From assembly GCA_900498245.1 (NCBI GenBank), contig LS998015.1, positions 435,882 to 499,881 of the forward strand: a stretch of DNA of 64,000 bases, read 5' to 3'. The notes under the pieces are model-generated. The model was given only the letters and a program-made list of their open reading frames with translations. It searched no databases and was not told where the DNA came from. Below are positions 9,237 through 17,933 of the stretch, one piece after another; position 1 is the first letter of the stretch, and the number at the start of each line of letters is the position of its first letter. The stretch is from Candidatus Zixiibacteriota bacterium. GTDB lineage: Bacteria > Zixibacteria > MSB-5A5 > GN15 > PGXB01. A program made the translations under genes and the position numbers.

Positions 9237-9992
9237 ATGAGGAAATTTGTTACCATTTTGCTATTGCCAATTCTGGCCGGCTCTTTAGTGTGGCTGGGTT
9301 GTAACCAGAGAATTGTCCGGACCAAAACATCCGGGTATACCCTTCAGGGTGCGGTCGTCAAAAATCTGGATGACAGTACTCTGTTCGCGGGAGCGATATT
9401 CAATCGTGTCGATTCCGTTTTGATGGCGGCGACGGTAAAAATAGGTACCACGGCTTTGAATTATGATAACGGCGTCTATGTCAAAAATTATGATTCTCTC
9501 AAGGCCCTCACGGCCGGCACGTACTATCTTAAACTCCAGGATTCTTCCCGGCTGAATGATTCGGTTCAATTTGCCGTCCCGGTCGATCTGGCAATTGTGA
9601 ATATAGCGCCCGATACCCGCATTTTCACATCGGCGACGCAGGAGGTGCGGATAGATTTTCTGGCTTCGGCGGGAAGTAACGGATATGCTTATGGTGTCGT
9701 GAAGGCCGATTCCGCCTATCAAATCAACGGCTATTCGGGGTTTGTTATCAGCCAGGTGAATTCCGCCACGATACCGCCCGACGCTTTCCGAAATACGGCC
9801 GGTGATCTCGATACGGGGTGGTACTATATTTACATTTACGCCTACTCCGGCGCCCCGGCCCCGACCTCACATATGCCGACATCGTTTCCGCCCGGACTGA
9901 CCGCCAATATCACCCGATTGAATCTGAACGGATTTTGGGGAACGGTGGTAATCTCGCCGCGCGATTCGATGCATGTGACATCGCTCCAGTGA
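9237..9992 (+). CDS. Putative lipoprotein of unknown function
   Basis: The product is 251 residues from ATG 9237; a frame extending to 9207 would spoil the signal peptide. MRKFVTILLLPILAGSLVW precedes a lipobox ending in LGC, so export and lipid attachment are likely. The mature part is rich in Ser, Thr, Asp and beta-prone stretches (GTYYLKLQDSSRLNDSVQF), suggesting a beta-sandwich surface domain. No enzymatic motif is visible. The ribosome binding site is weak. It is transcribed in the same direction as murQ, 52 bases downstream. Confidence 0.7.
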   Translation: MRKFVTILLLPILAGSLVWLGCNQRIVRTKTSGYTLQGAVVKNLDDSTLFAGAIFNRVDSVLMAATVKIGTTALNYDNGVYVKNYDSLKALTAGTYYLKLQDSSRLNDSVQFAVPVDLAIVNIAPDTRIFTSATQEVRIDFLASAGSNGYAYGVVKADSAYQINGYSGFVISQVNSATIPPDAFRNTAGDLDTGWYYIYIYAYSGAPAPTSHMPTSFPPGLTANITRLNLNGFWGTVVISPRDSMHVTSLQ

Positions 9993-10044
9993 CCGCTCAA
10001 AATTTCTTTTGCCTCATAGGCAAAGTTTCTCTTAATTGCCGGTT

Positions 10045-10962
10045 ATGACCGAAGACAAGCGCAAAAATCTGATCGGTATTTTAAAGAATCTTTCCACGGA
10101 GCAGACTAATCCCGATACTGTCGATATCGACACGCTAACGCCCTTGGAAATCGTGCGCAGGATCAATTCCGAGGATAAGAAGGTTGCCCTGGCGGTGGAG
10201 CATGCGCTTCCCGAAATCGCGCAGGCGGGGCAAATCGCCGCCGATACTCTAAAAAAGGGGGGAAGAATTATCTATATCGGCGCCGGGACATCGGGACGGC
10301 TCGGGGTTCTCGATGCCGCCGAATGCCCACCGACTTTCGGAACCGATCCGGAACAGATAGTCGGTTTGATATCGGGCGGGTATGAGACGCTGCTGTTATC
10401 AAAAGAGGGGGCCGAAGATCACACCGATTGGGCGGTGGCCGATTTGAAAAATATTAAGCTGAACGAACATGATTTTGTAATCGGTATCGCCGCTTCGGTC
10501 CGAACCCCGTACACGACAGCGGGACTGGAGTATGCGATTTCGGTCGGATGCCGCACCGCCTTCATAGTCTGTAACGACGCCGATATATTGAATTTCAGGC
10601 CGGATATACTGATTGTTTTGAAAGTGGGGCCGGAAGCAATTACAGGATCGACAAGAATGAAATCGGGAACGGCACAAAAGATGACTTTGAATTTGATTTC
10701 GACCACGGCCATGATATTATTGGGGAAAACGTACGGCAACCTGATGGTCGACCTGAAGGCCCGTTCCGAGAAACTGGCGGCCCGCTCGCGCAAGATATTG
10801 ATGGAACTATTGGAGATCGATTATGAAGCCGCGGATCGCCTGCTGGATGAGGCCGGTGGTTCGGTAAAGACGGCGATTGCAATGAAATGGCTGTCGGTCG
10901 GTAAGACGGAGGCGGAAGAGCGGCTGGCGGCGGCGGACGGTTTTCTCAAGCGGATTAAGTAG
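10045..10962 (+). CDS. murQ: N-acetylmuramic acid 6-phosphate etherase
   Basis: MurQ cleaves the lactyl ether of N-acetylmuramic acid 6-phosphate during peptidoglycan recycling. The product is 305 residues, the usual length. The N-terminus has LSTEQTNPDTVDIDTLTPLEIV, the MurQ signature start. The SIS sugar-isomerase domain has IYIGAGTSGRLGVLDAAECPPTF with the catalytic glutamate near residue 90, then KEGAEDH near residue 120 and TGSTRMKSGTAQK near residue 200. A TTG at 10036 is an alternative start, but ATG 10045 is preferred. No anmK or sugar phosphotransferase gene is adjacent, so its substrate is probably supplied from elsewhere. Confidence 0.96.
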   Translation: MTEDKRKNLIGILKNLSTEQTNPDTVDIDTLTPLEIVRRINSEDKKVALAVEHALPEIAQAGQIAADTLKKGGRIIYIGAGTSGRLGVLDAAECPPTFGTDPEQIVGLISGGYETLLLSKEGAEDHTDWAVADLKNIKLNEHDFVIGIAASVRTPYTTAGLEYAISVGCRTAFIVCNDADILNFRPDILIVLKVGPEAITGSTRMKSGTAQKMTLNLISTTAMILLGKTYGNLMVDLKARSEKLAARSRKILMELLEIDYEAADRLLDEAGGSVKTAIAMKWLSVGKTEAEERLAAADGFLKRIK

Positions 10963-11054
10963 TTTTTTCATATATTGCCATAGATCCGAACTGACGAATA
11001 TCGCTCCCGTACGCAAGGACGCCTGCGGGAACGTCGAATGCAGGGAGGTAGTAA

Positions 11055-12422
11055 ATGAAGGCGTTGTTCATATTCATATTGCTTCTCTTGGCCGGGGCGG
11101 CCGCAGCCCAGCAATTATCTCCCCAGCCAACTGTCCCGAAATCATCGGACTGGCTCAATGTGGCCAATTTCGGAGCCAGAGGGGATTCGCTCACCAATGA
11201 TATTCCGGCTTTTGACAGCGCCCTGGCCGCTCTGAAATCGGGCGGAGGGGTAATCTATGTTCCCGGGGGAAGAGCGTATCGTCTTGATTCCCCCTGGCGG
11301 ATCGATAAATCGAATGTCACCATAATGATAGACGACGGCGCGCGGCTCTGTTTCCAAGTGAAATACGGTACCGCCCGCAACGGTATCATGATAGATTCCC
11401 TGAGCAATGTCACGATCGAAGGGGGAGAAATTATCGGCGATATGCCCGATGACACTCTATATTTCAACCGCTCCGGCTGGGGTAACGGGATATTTGTCGG
11501 AGCCGGGGCCAATATCCAGTTGCACGATCTAAAGGTCACCGGGTTCGAATACGGCATTTACCTGGCCGACGGCTCCCACGACTGCATGGTGCGGCACAGC
11601 GAGATATTCGGGAACCGCCGTGACGGCATCTGCATCCAGAACGGCTGGAAAAATGTGGTCTCGTTCAATCACTCGTATGACAACGGCCGTCTCGATTACG
11701 GACCCGACAGCGTCTACGGGATCTGGAACAAGGACAACGGCGACGTGGGAAGCGGTATTTCGGTCCGAAATTTCGCTTTCAGCCTCGATTCCTCCCGGGC
11801 CAACAGGATCGATCATAACACTTGCAGCGGCAACCGCGGCCACGGAATCCTTCTCTGGATGGAAAAAGGGGGAAGACAAGTTACCAACAGTTTGATTCTC
11901 GAGAACACCTGTTTCAATAACCGGATGCACGGTATCACGGTGGCCAACGCCCCGCAGACAACAGTGCAATCAAATGTCTGTTACGATAACAACCGCCCCA
12001 ATGATTTCAAAGGGAATATATTTCTGCCATTCGGTTATGGCGGCGGGGGCGGAATCCAGGCGGAGATACTATCCAATGAAAGCGTTTTCGAAGATAACCG
12101 CTGTTTCGAAACCAGAACCTATGATCCGGAAAAAGGGGATGAGGGGCTTCAGAACCAGGGGATAAATATCGGCAACGGCAATGACGAGGAACCGTCGCCG
12201 GAGAATTGTATTATCCGCAATAATGTGCTTTATAATAATAAGCGGTTTCAGAAGGCGGTGATGCGCAACTCGGACGGCTCATTTAAATACACGCATGAGG
12301 AGATCGACGGCCCGGGGCGTCTGGATATTTATTTATGGCGGGACGGGCAGGATAATCTGGCGATTGACACGATGGCGGCGCAGACGACGACGGTGGAGAA
12401 CAACAGTTATCGGCCAAACTAA
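11055..12422 (+). CDS. Exported right-handed parallel beta-helix protein
   Basis: The product is 455 residues, starting after GGGAGGT at good spacing. A signal peptide (MKALFIFILLLLAGAAAAQ) precedes a pectate-lyase-3-like cap with LNVANFGARGDSLTNDIPAFDSAL, typical of pectate_lyase_3/GH28-like folds. A long ladder of short repeats follows, rich in N, G and H (HDCMVRHSEIFGNRRDGICI, RIDHNTCSGNRGHGILL, ENTCFNNRMHGITV), one rung about every 20-25 residues. Such proteins bind or cleave polysaccharides. Catalytic residues could not be assigned, so it may be a lyase, a hydrolase or an epimerase. Confidence 0.85.
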   Translation: MKALFIFILLLLAGAAAAQQLSPQPTVPKSSDWLNVANFGARGDSLTNDIPAFDSALAALKSGGGVIYVPGGRAYRLDSPWRIDKSNVTIMIDDGARLCFQVKYGTARNGIMIDSLSNVTIEGGEIIGDMPDDTLYFNRSGWGNGIFVGAGANIQLHDLKVTGFEYGIYLADGSHDCMVRHSEIFGNRRDGICIQNGWKNVVSFNHSYDNGRLDYGPDSVYGIWNKDNGDVGSGISVRNFAFSLDSSRANRIDHNTCSGNRGHGILLWMEKGGRQVTNSLILENTCFNNRMHGITVANAPQTTVQSNVCYDNNRPNDFKGNIFLPFGYGGGGGIQAEILSNESVFEDNRCFETRTYDPEKGDEGLQNQGINIGNGNDEEPSPENCIIRNNVLYNNKRFQKAVMRNSDGSFKYTHEEIDGPGRLDIYLWRDGQDNLAIDTMAAQTTTVENNSYRPN

Positions 12423-12459
12423 AGTATGGGCATTTGCCTTGGAAAATGGAATAGGAAAT

Positions 12460-12945
12460 ATGCAGAGAATTAGAGAAGATATTGGTTTGATAAGGAGGGT
12501 AGTCGAAAATTTGCAGTTTCTGAAAAGAAAGGATCGGGCAGATGTAATTTATGATGCATTGTGCCGCTATCGAATGACCGATGCTATGCTTGAAAAATGC
12601 CTATCAATATCAAAAGATAAGGGCTTGAAAAAGAAATTTATTGAAATAGCATTGACCAATTTGGATGGGCGTGTGAATAAATCATTACTTCATCCGTACG
12701 ATTGGCAAGCCGTTGTAGAAGTCTTCGAATTATTGCGATTTTGGATGATTGAGTGGAATCCAAAAGAAATTACCAAATTCCTATTGAACCAATGTTCCTG
12801 GAAACAGGATGATTGTCGGAAAGTAGCCAGTTTATGTGAACGAATTCTTAATGGCCATAATATTAGAATGAAACTTGGATATTCAACTTGGCAGGATGAG
12901 AAATTTGATTTATGGTATAGGCAAGCAATTAAATCGGCTAGATAA
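12460..12945 (+). CDS. Hypothetical helical protein
   Basis: The product is 161 residues from ATG 12460. The frame is open upstream to 12295, but that part overlaps the previous gene and is arginine-rich noise, so it is excluded. Helix-prone and basic segments dominate (LIRRVVENLQFLKRKDRADVI), and the sequence is more AT-rich than its neighbours. No family was recognised. It ends right at the left REP palindrome of the transposase unit, so it may have arrived with it. Confidence 0.45.
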   Translation: MQRIREDIGLIRRVVENLQFLKRKDRADVIYDALCRYRMTDAMLEKCLSISKDKGLKKKFIEIALTNLDGRVNKSLLHPYDWQAVVEVFELLRFWMIEWNPKEITKFLLNQCSWKQDDCRKVASLCERILNGHNIRMKLGYSTWQDEKFDLWYRQAIKSAR

Positions 12946-12950
12946 TTCAT

Positions 12951-12978
12951 GTGCGCGGCAGACGCTTCGTCTGCCCGA
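12951..12978 (+). repeat. REP palindrome, left copy of an inverted pair
   Basis: This 28-base sequence is the exact reverse complement of 13600-13627. Internally GGCAGACG and CGTCTGCC form an 8-bp hairpin with a 3-base loop. It lies 4 bases beyond the stop codon of the transposase gene. Confidence 0.85.
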
Positions 12979-12982
12979 ATTT

Positions 12983-13507
12983 CTATTCATTCCACCAAAA
13001 ATCTGGGTCAATTTTCAGACTTTCTGAGCTGTCATTAAGCCAATCGTTCGCGCTGGAATATTTCCAATGCGTTGGCTTGCTTATCAAACCTGCCTTTACC
13101 GGATTATTGTGGATATATTCCAACTTGATTCTAAATTGCTCGTTTGAGATAATAATCAAATCATCGAATCTTCTCTGCCATAAACTGAAAGTGCTTTTCC
13201 TCATGGAGCAATCAGTCTTAGCGAGAATATTCTTGACCGCCATCGCACTATTAGCCTTAAATCTTTGCATAAAGAATGATAGATGCTCAATTTGTGGAAA
13301 CCCAATCAGACCATGAAAGTGAGAGGGCATAAGAACGTACCCCATAATTGAAGCATGGAAATAGTCTGAAGCTTCCTTCAACTGACTGATGCAAGCATCG
13401 GCCAATTTAAAGTCGTTGAATATTGGTCTCCTATCGACTACAGAGGTAGTTACAAAAACCAGCGCTTTACCAGACAATTGCAGACGTCTGCGTAATACCA
13501 CTACCAT
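12983..13507 (-). CDS. REP-associated tyrosine transposase (RayT, Y1/HUH type)
   Basis: The product is 174 residues, in the normal range for RayT. YVLMPSHFHGLI near residue 58 is the HUH metal-binding motif (His-x-His). The catalytic tyrosine is probably the one in KLEYIHNNPVKAGL near residue 130; that helix and the following HWKYSSANDWL are hallmarks of RayT proteins. These enzymes bind and cut REP hairpins, which fits the inverted REP copies immediately outside the gene on both sides. The whole 12951-13627 segment behaves as a REP-transposase unit, probably domesticated and not an active insertion sequence. Confidence 0.93.
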   Translation of the reverse strand: MVVVLRRRLQLSGKALVFVTTSVVDRRPIFNDFKLADACISQLKEASDYFHASIMGYVLMPSHFHGLIGFPQIEHLSFFMQRFKANSAMAVKNILAKTDCSMRKSTFSLWQRRFDDLIIISNEQFRIKLEYIHNNPVKAGLISKPTHWKYSSANDWLNDSSESLKIDPDFWWNE

Positions 13508-13837
13508 TTACCACCGTGAGATTCCTGCTCTTTGCCTGGAATTTACACGTTGGAGCTGACAGATAACGTCAGTAAATATCCTATTTGTGTGAATAAAGAT
13601 CGGGCAGACGAAGCGTCTGCCGCGCACGGAAATCCGAAAAAGTTCTCTCGTGCTTTATAAAACGGCGGCAGGGCAAACATTCCTGTTAGATCCGCGGGTT
13701 AGTGATCTTCCCGGATTTTAATAATTATCTATCTGGTAATTGGCGGGCGACCGCAAGGATCGCCTCTTTGGAAAATATGAACTTGCCGGCAACTATAAAT
13801 AAGGCCGCGTGCGGTTCTACCGTCCAGCCAATGGAAT
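13508..13837. other. Intergenic region with REP copy and a second hairpin
   Basis: The 330 bases between the transposase start and the next lipoprotein gene contain the right REP copy. They also hold a hairpin near 13746-13765 with GGCGA/TCGCC arms and an inner CC-GCAA-GG tetraloop. No ORF is supported here. Confidence 0.5.
13600..13627 (-). repeat. REP palindrome, right copy of an inverted pair
   Basis: It is identical on the opposite strand to 12951-12978 over all 28 bases. It lies 93 bases upstream of the transposase start and probably serves as a recognition site of the RayT protein. Confidence 0.85.
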
Positions 13838-14239
13838 TTACGGCTTCTGCACCCTGAAATTGAGAGTGCCGCTATAATTATTCAATTGGACGACTATTCG
13901 CCAGATACCGGCGGCTCCGATAGATGTCGTGAACGTGCCGTTGTCGTTCAAATTGTGCGTAAATACCTGGTTATTTTGCGAGTCGAAAATGGTCAGAGTT
14001 GCCGTGCCGGCCGTGAAAGTGGTCGCCTGATTGACATTTGCCGTGGTTCCGCTGTTGCTCCAATTGTAATTCAAAGTAGTGCTGGTATTTTTCACGGCTG
14101 TAGCCTGCATTTGAAAATTGTCGGCGACATTATTTACTTCGGGCTGAAAGGGGGCGAGACTATTGCCGGAACTGCATCCACCCGCGATTAAAAAAAGAAC
14201 CAGCAACCCCAAAGCCATTTCACCTGTAATTTTCTTCAT
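13838..14239 (-). CDS. Small putative lipoprotein
   Basis: The product is 133 residues from ATG 14239, preceded by GGGGAAG. The signal peptide ends in a lipobox (LFLIAGGC), followed by a Ser/Asn-rich linker. The mature domain has TATLTIFDSQNNQVFTHNL and WRIVVQLNNYSGTLNF, a pattern of a small beta-sandwich. Its protein family was not recognised. It probably sits on the outer membrane or cell surface. The adjacent lipoprotein at 14.4-14.8 kb has the same orientation but no sequence similarity. Confidence 0.65.
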   Translation of the reverse strand: MKKITGEMALGLLVLFLIAGGCSSGNSLAPFQPEVNNVADNFQMQATAVKNTSTTLNYNWSNSGTTANVNQATTFTAGTATLTIFDSQNNQVFTHNLNDNGTFTTSIGAAGIWRIVVQLNNYSGTLNFRVQKP

Positions 14240-14431
14240 GGCATCTTCCCCTATTTTGCAAAACATTCAAATAGATTTGCCCGTTCAAAACTTCAATTAC
14301 CTTATAAAGGGTAACAGCCAAATTGGGAAATGGTTTCACGGTTTTTTGAAGAACGGCGCAAAATAATAGCCGACCTTTGAAGTCGACTATCGCAATCTAA
14401 AACAGATATTACACCGAACAATGGACGGAGG

Positions 14432-14845
14432 CTATTTGTACTTTATAAAGGTAGCCTTGATCTGCTTTTTCTCTTCGGTGCTGCTGGACTGGGTGCCGGT
14501 CGTGACAGTTTTGTCCTTGCCTTTTTTATCTTTCTCATGTTTGGTCGTTTCGGTGTAGGATGAAGTCGTGCCGGATTGATAGCGGTCGAGGTCTTCGAAA
14601 ATGACGGCATCGGCGCCCTTCTCCTTGGCCTTCTTGATAATATCTTTCTGCATCTTTTCGGAACTGACGATATCGGCGGCCGTGGCCACCAGCGTTCCCA
14701 TAACAGTGTAATCCTGTTCGACATCGGACGGAGCGAAAAACATATCGACCTGAGTGGTCGGGGGGTACTCCTGGCCGATATAATCAATTTTAGTACAGGA
14801 GATAACAAGAAGGAGAAGCGGTAACAAATATAGCTTTTTGCTCAT
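14432..14845 (-). CDS. Small putative lipoprotein with charged C-terminus
   Basis: The product is 137 residues from ATG 14845, with GAGGAT upstream; the open frame to 14893 would hide the signal peptide. MSKKLYLLPLLLLVISC is a lipoprotein signal. The mature part contains VMGTLVATAADIVSSEKMQKDI and KEKGADAVIFEDLDRY, resembling small envelope proteins with a YajQ/Rcs-like alpha/beta fold. A Lys/Ser/Thr-rich low-complexity tail follows. No function can be assigned. Confidence 0.65.
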   Translation of the reverse strand: MSKKLYLLPLLLLVISCTKIDYIGQEYPPTTQVDMFFAPSDVEQDYTVMGTLVATAADIVSSEKMQKDIIKKAKEKGADAVIFEDLDRYQSGTTSSYTETTKHEKDKKGKDKTVTTGTQSSSTEEKKQIKATFIKYK

Positions 14846-15164
14846 TGCAGATATCCTCGATTTATTCATGTTGCTTATCCGGGTTATCGACAAAATAGAA
14901 ATTTCTCATAAAATTTGGCAAATTAAAATTGAGCGACGTCTCCGCAGAGTTATTATAGGTTGTGGAAAAGTTCAATTTTTAACGGGCTGCTATTATCTCG
15001 CACAAATTATTATGTTGTAATACAATAAGATACGTCAATTTACGGAAATGTTTGTATTTTTGGAACACCGGTTCCGAAATTCTGTTAAAGAAAGAAGAAA
15101 AATACTTTACTTAATTGTAATGATTTCGTATATTGGGAAATGAAAGGCCGTTAAAGGAAAGAAA

Positions 15165-15629
15165 ATGAAAGTTACAGCGCTTGAAGAATATGGATTGCGG
15201 TGCATGATTCTCCTGGCCCGGAGCGGCACCGGCGAATCCCTGACTTTGCCGGAAATCAGCGCCAAAGAAGGATTGTCACTCCCCTATGCGGGAAAACTGC
15301 TGATGATTTTGAAGCAATCCGGTCTGGTTAAGGCGGTGCGGGGCCGCCGCGGCGGTTATACCCTGGCCAAGCCGGCGGAGGAGATAGTCTTGCGGGAAGT
15401 GTTCGACGCTCTGGGGGAGCCGGTATTTGGTCCCAACCATTGTGAAAGATATAATGAGGATGGCGAGTGCTGTGTTCACAATGATGACTGCACGGTCCGC
15501 ACGGTATGGGGGACATTCAACCGTTTTGTGAGCGGTTACCTTGATTCCGTGACGCTGGCCGATCTTGTCAAAGGGAACGGCAATGCGACAAAAGGCGAAT
15601 TGCCGACCCAGATGGATCAATCCAACTAG
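15165..15629 (+). CDS. Rrf2 family iron-sulfur transcriptional regulator of the suf operon
   Basis: The product is 154 residues. The N-terminal winged helix (YGLRCMILLARS, LSLPYAGKLLMILKQSGLVKAVRGRRGGYTLA) is typical Rrf2/IscR. Cysteines at 93, 102, 103 and 109 sit where Rrf2 proteins bind a [2Fe-2S] cluster. The gene heads the suf operon, 77 bases before sufC, so it probably senses cluster status and controls this operon and itself, in the manner of IscR or SufR. Confidence 0.92.
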   Translation: MKVTALEEYGLRCMILLARSGTGESLTLPEISAKEGLSLPYAGKLLMILKQSGLVKAVRGRRGGYTLAKPAEEIVLREVFDALGEPVFGPNHCERYNEDGECCVHNDDCTVRTVWGTFNRFVSGYLDSVTLADLVKGNGNATKGELPTQMDQSN

Positions 15630-15706
15630 ATGATATGAAATTTTGCGGTATGAGATAAGTGGATTTAAAATGAAGATAATTTGTATCGAAATAGTAGAGG
15701 TTCAAA

Positions 15707-16474
15707 ATGTCGGATAAGGTGTTTTCTTTCAAGGATATTCATGTTACGGTCGAGGGCAAGGAGGTTGTCAAAGGGGTCAGTCTGGAAATCGGCCGGGGTG
15801 AGAAGCATGCCATTATGGGGCCGAACGGCTCCGGTAAATCGAGTTTAGTCAATGCTCTCGCGGGGCACCCGAATTATGCCATCACTCAGGGCGAGGCCTT
15901 CATTAACGGCGAGAATTTGATGGAAATGGACGCCACGGAGCGGGCCAAAGCAGGGCTCTTTCTGGCCTTTCAGTACCCTCTGGCGATTCCGGGGGTGACG
16001 GTGTCCAATTTCCTTCGCGCCGCCATCAAGGCCAAGCATGGCGGGGAAGAAGCCGTGCTTAAAGATTTCCGCAAGGAGTTGATGGAGAAATTTTCGTCCC
16101 TCGAAATAGATAAGTCATTCGCGACCCGTTATATCAATGACGGTTTCTCGGGCGGGGAGAAGAAGCGGATCGAGATATTGCAGATGGCGATGCTTAAGCC
16201 GCTGGTGGCGCTTCTGGATGAAACCGATTCCGGTCTCGATATCGACGCCCTTCGCATTGTCTCGAACGGGATCAACCAGTATGCCCCATCCGACGGCGGG
16301 ATCCTTTTGGTGACCCATTATCAGCGGATGCTCAACTATGTCAAGCCGGATTTCGTGCATGTCATGATGCACGGCCAACTGGTTCGTTCCGGCGGCCCGG
16401 AATTGGCGCTTCAACTGGAAGCCGAGGGGTACGAGAAAATTGAAAACGAGGTCTTCAGCAACGTCGGGGTGTAA
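15707..16474 (+). CDS. sufC: SUF complex ATPase SufC
   Basis: SufC is the ABC-type ATPase of the SufBCD scaffold that assembles iron-sulfur clusters in the cytoplasm. The 255-residue product has Walker [10 protein letters not shown] at about 38-46, the SufC signature GFSGGEKKR at 146-154, and Walker [13 protein letters not shown] at about 167-178. No transmembrane partner exists, as expected. It is followed directly by sufB with a 2-base gap. Order and spacing show a single operon. Confidence 0.97.
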   Translation: MSDKVFSFKDIHVTVEGKEVVKGVSLEIGRGEKHAIMGPNGSGKSSLVNALAGHPNYAITQGEAFINGENLMEMDATERAKAGLFLAFQYPLAIPGVTVSNFLRAAIKAKHGGEEAVLKDFRKELMEKFSSLEIDKSFATRYINDGFSGGEKKRIEILQMAMLKPLVALLDETDSGLDIDALRIVSNGINQYAPSDGGILLVTHYQRMLNYVKPDFVHVMMHGQLVRSGGPELALQLEAEGYEKIENEVFSNVGV

Positions 16475-16476
16475 TT

Positions 16477-17904
16477 ATGGAAGAAGTAACTAGAAATAAA
16501 AATATAGCGGTAATCGGCGACGATTACGCCGAGAAGTACGGGTTCCGGGACCCGGAAGAATATTTCCTCAAAGGGGCCAAGGGGCTGAGCCACGAAGTGG
16601 TTGAGATGATATCGCGGATGAAGAAGGAAGAAGACTGGATGCGCAAGTTCCGTCACGACGCCCTCGATATCTTCCTGTCCAAACCGATGCCGAAATGGGG
16701 GGACACGGAACTTCTGAATTCCATCGATTTCAGCGATATTTATTATTACATCAAGCCAACCGAGTTTCAGGGGAAGACCTGGGATGAAGTTCCGGAGAAT
16801 ATCAAGAATACCTTCGACCGTCTCGGTATTCCCGAGGCGGAGAGAAAGTTTCTGGCCGGGGTGTCGGCGCAATATGAATCGGAGGTTGTCTATCACTCGT
16901 TCAAGGCCGACCTGGAGAAACAGGGAATAATTTTTCTCGACATGGACAGCGCCGTGAGGGAGCATCCGGAAATTGTCAAAAAATATTTCGCGACCGTCAT
17001 TCTTCCCAACGATAACAAATTCGCCGCCCTTAATTCGGCGGTCTGGTCGGGCGGTTCCTTTATTTATGTTCCGCCGGGAATCGATGTCAAGATACCGCTT
17101 CAGGCCTATTTCCGAATAAATGCCGAAAATATGGGGCAATTTGAACGAACCCTGATTATCGCCGACAAGGGCTCGCGGGTTCATTATATCGAAGGGTGCA
17201 CGGCGCCGGTATATACCAGCAATTCGCTTCACTCGGCGGTGGTGGAACTGGTGGCGCTCGATGGGGCCTATATCAGGTACACCACGATCCAGAATTGGGC
17301 TCATAACATATTCAACCTGGTCACCAAAAGAGCGATGGCGCACAAGAACGCCACGGTGGAATGGGTGGACGGGAATATCGGGTCGAAACTGACGATGAAA
17401 TTCCCCTGTGTTTATCTGGTCGGTGAAGGGGCCAAAGGGGAGATTCTCTCGATTGCTTTCGCCGGCACGGGTCAGCATCAGGACGCCGGAGCGAAAGTGA
17501 TTCACGCCGCTCCCAATACCAGTTCGCGGATAACCTCGAAATCGATTTCCAAGGCCGGCGGGCGGGCCTCGTACCGCGGGCTGGTACAGGTTCATCCGAA
17601 CGCGGTCGGGAGCAAGGTTTCGGTCGAATGCGACGCCCTTCTGATAGACGGCGCGTCGCGCTCCGACACATATCCGACGATGGAAATTAACGCCGATGAG
17701 GTTCGTATTGAGCATGAAGCGAGAGTCAGCAAGGTAGCCGAAGAGCAGATTTTTTATCTGACCAGCCGGGGCCTGAGCGAGGACGAAGCGCGTCTTCTGA
17801 TAGTCAACGGCTTCATCGAGCCGTTCACCAAGGAACTGCCGATGGAATACGCGGTGGAACTGAATCGTCTGATCGAACTGGAAATGGAAGGGTCGGTCGG
17901 TTAA
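16477..17904 (+). CDS. sufB: Iron-sulfur cluster scaffold SufB
   Basis: The product is 475 residues, the normal SufB length. Conserved segments include the N-terminal [40 protein letters not shown] and EGCTAP with a conserved Cys near residue 240. The C-terminal part has [33 protein letters not shown] and a GLSEDEA segment. SufB and SufD form the beta-helical core on which clusters are built. Long antisense frames over this gene are shadows. Confidence 0.97.
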   Translation: MEEVTRNKNIAVIGDDYAEKYGFRDPEEYFLKGAKGLSHEVVEMISRMKKEEDWMRKFRHDALDIFLSKPMPKWGDTELLNSIDFSDIYYYIKPTEFQGKTWDEVPENIKNTFDRLGIPEAERKFLAGVSAQYESEVVYHSFKADLEKQGIIFLDMDSAVREHPEIVKKYFATVILPNDNKFAALNSAVWSGGSFIYVPPGIDVKIPLQAYFRINAENMGQFERTLIIADKGSRVHYIEGCTAPVYTSNSLHSAVVELVALDGAYIRYTTIQNWAHNIFNLVTKRAMAHKNATVEWVDGNIGSKLTMKFPCVYLVGEGAKGEILSIAFAGTGQHQDAGAKVIHAAPNTSSRITSKSISKAGGRASYRGLVQVHPNAVGSKVSVECDALLIDGASRSDTYPTMEINADEVRIEHEARVSKVAEEQIFYLTSRGLSEDEARLLIVNGFIEPFTKELPMEYAVELNRLIELEMEGSVG

Positions 17905-17933
17905 TCCGGCTGAAATTTGATAAAGGTACAATC

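Noticed and set aside
12295-12459. N-terminal extension of the hypothetical gene at 12.4 kb
   Set aside because: It lies within the beta-helix gene in another frame and is low-complexity arginine-rich.
16411-17931. Long minus-strand frame of 506 codons opposite sufB
   Set aside because: sufB on the plus strand matches its family over its whole length; the antisense frame has no recognisable domain and no ribosome binding site.
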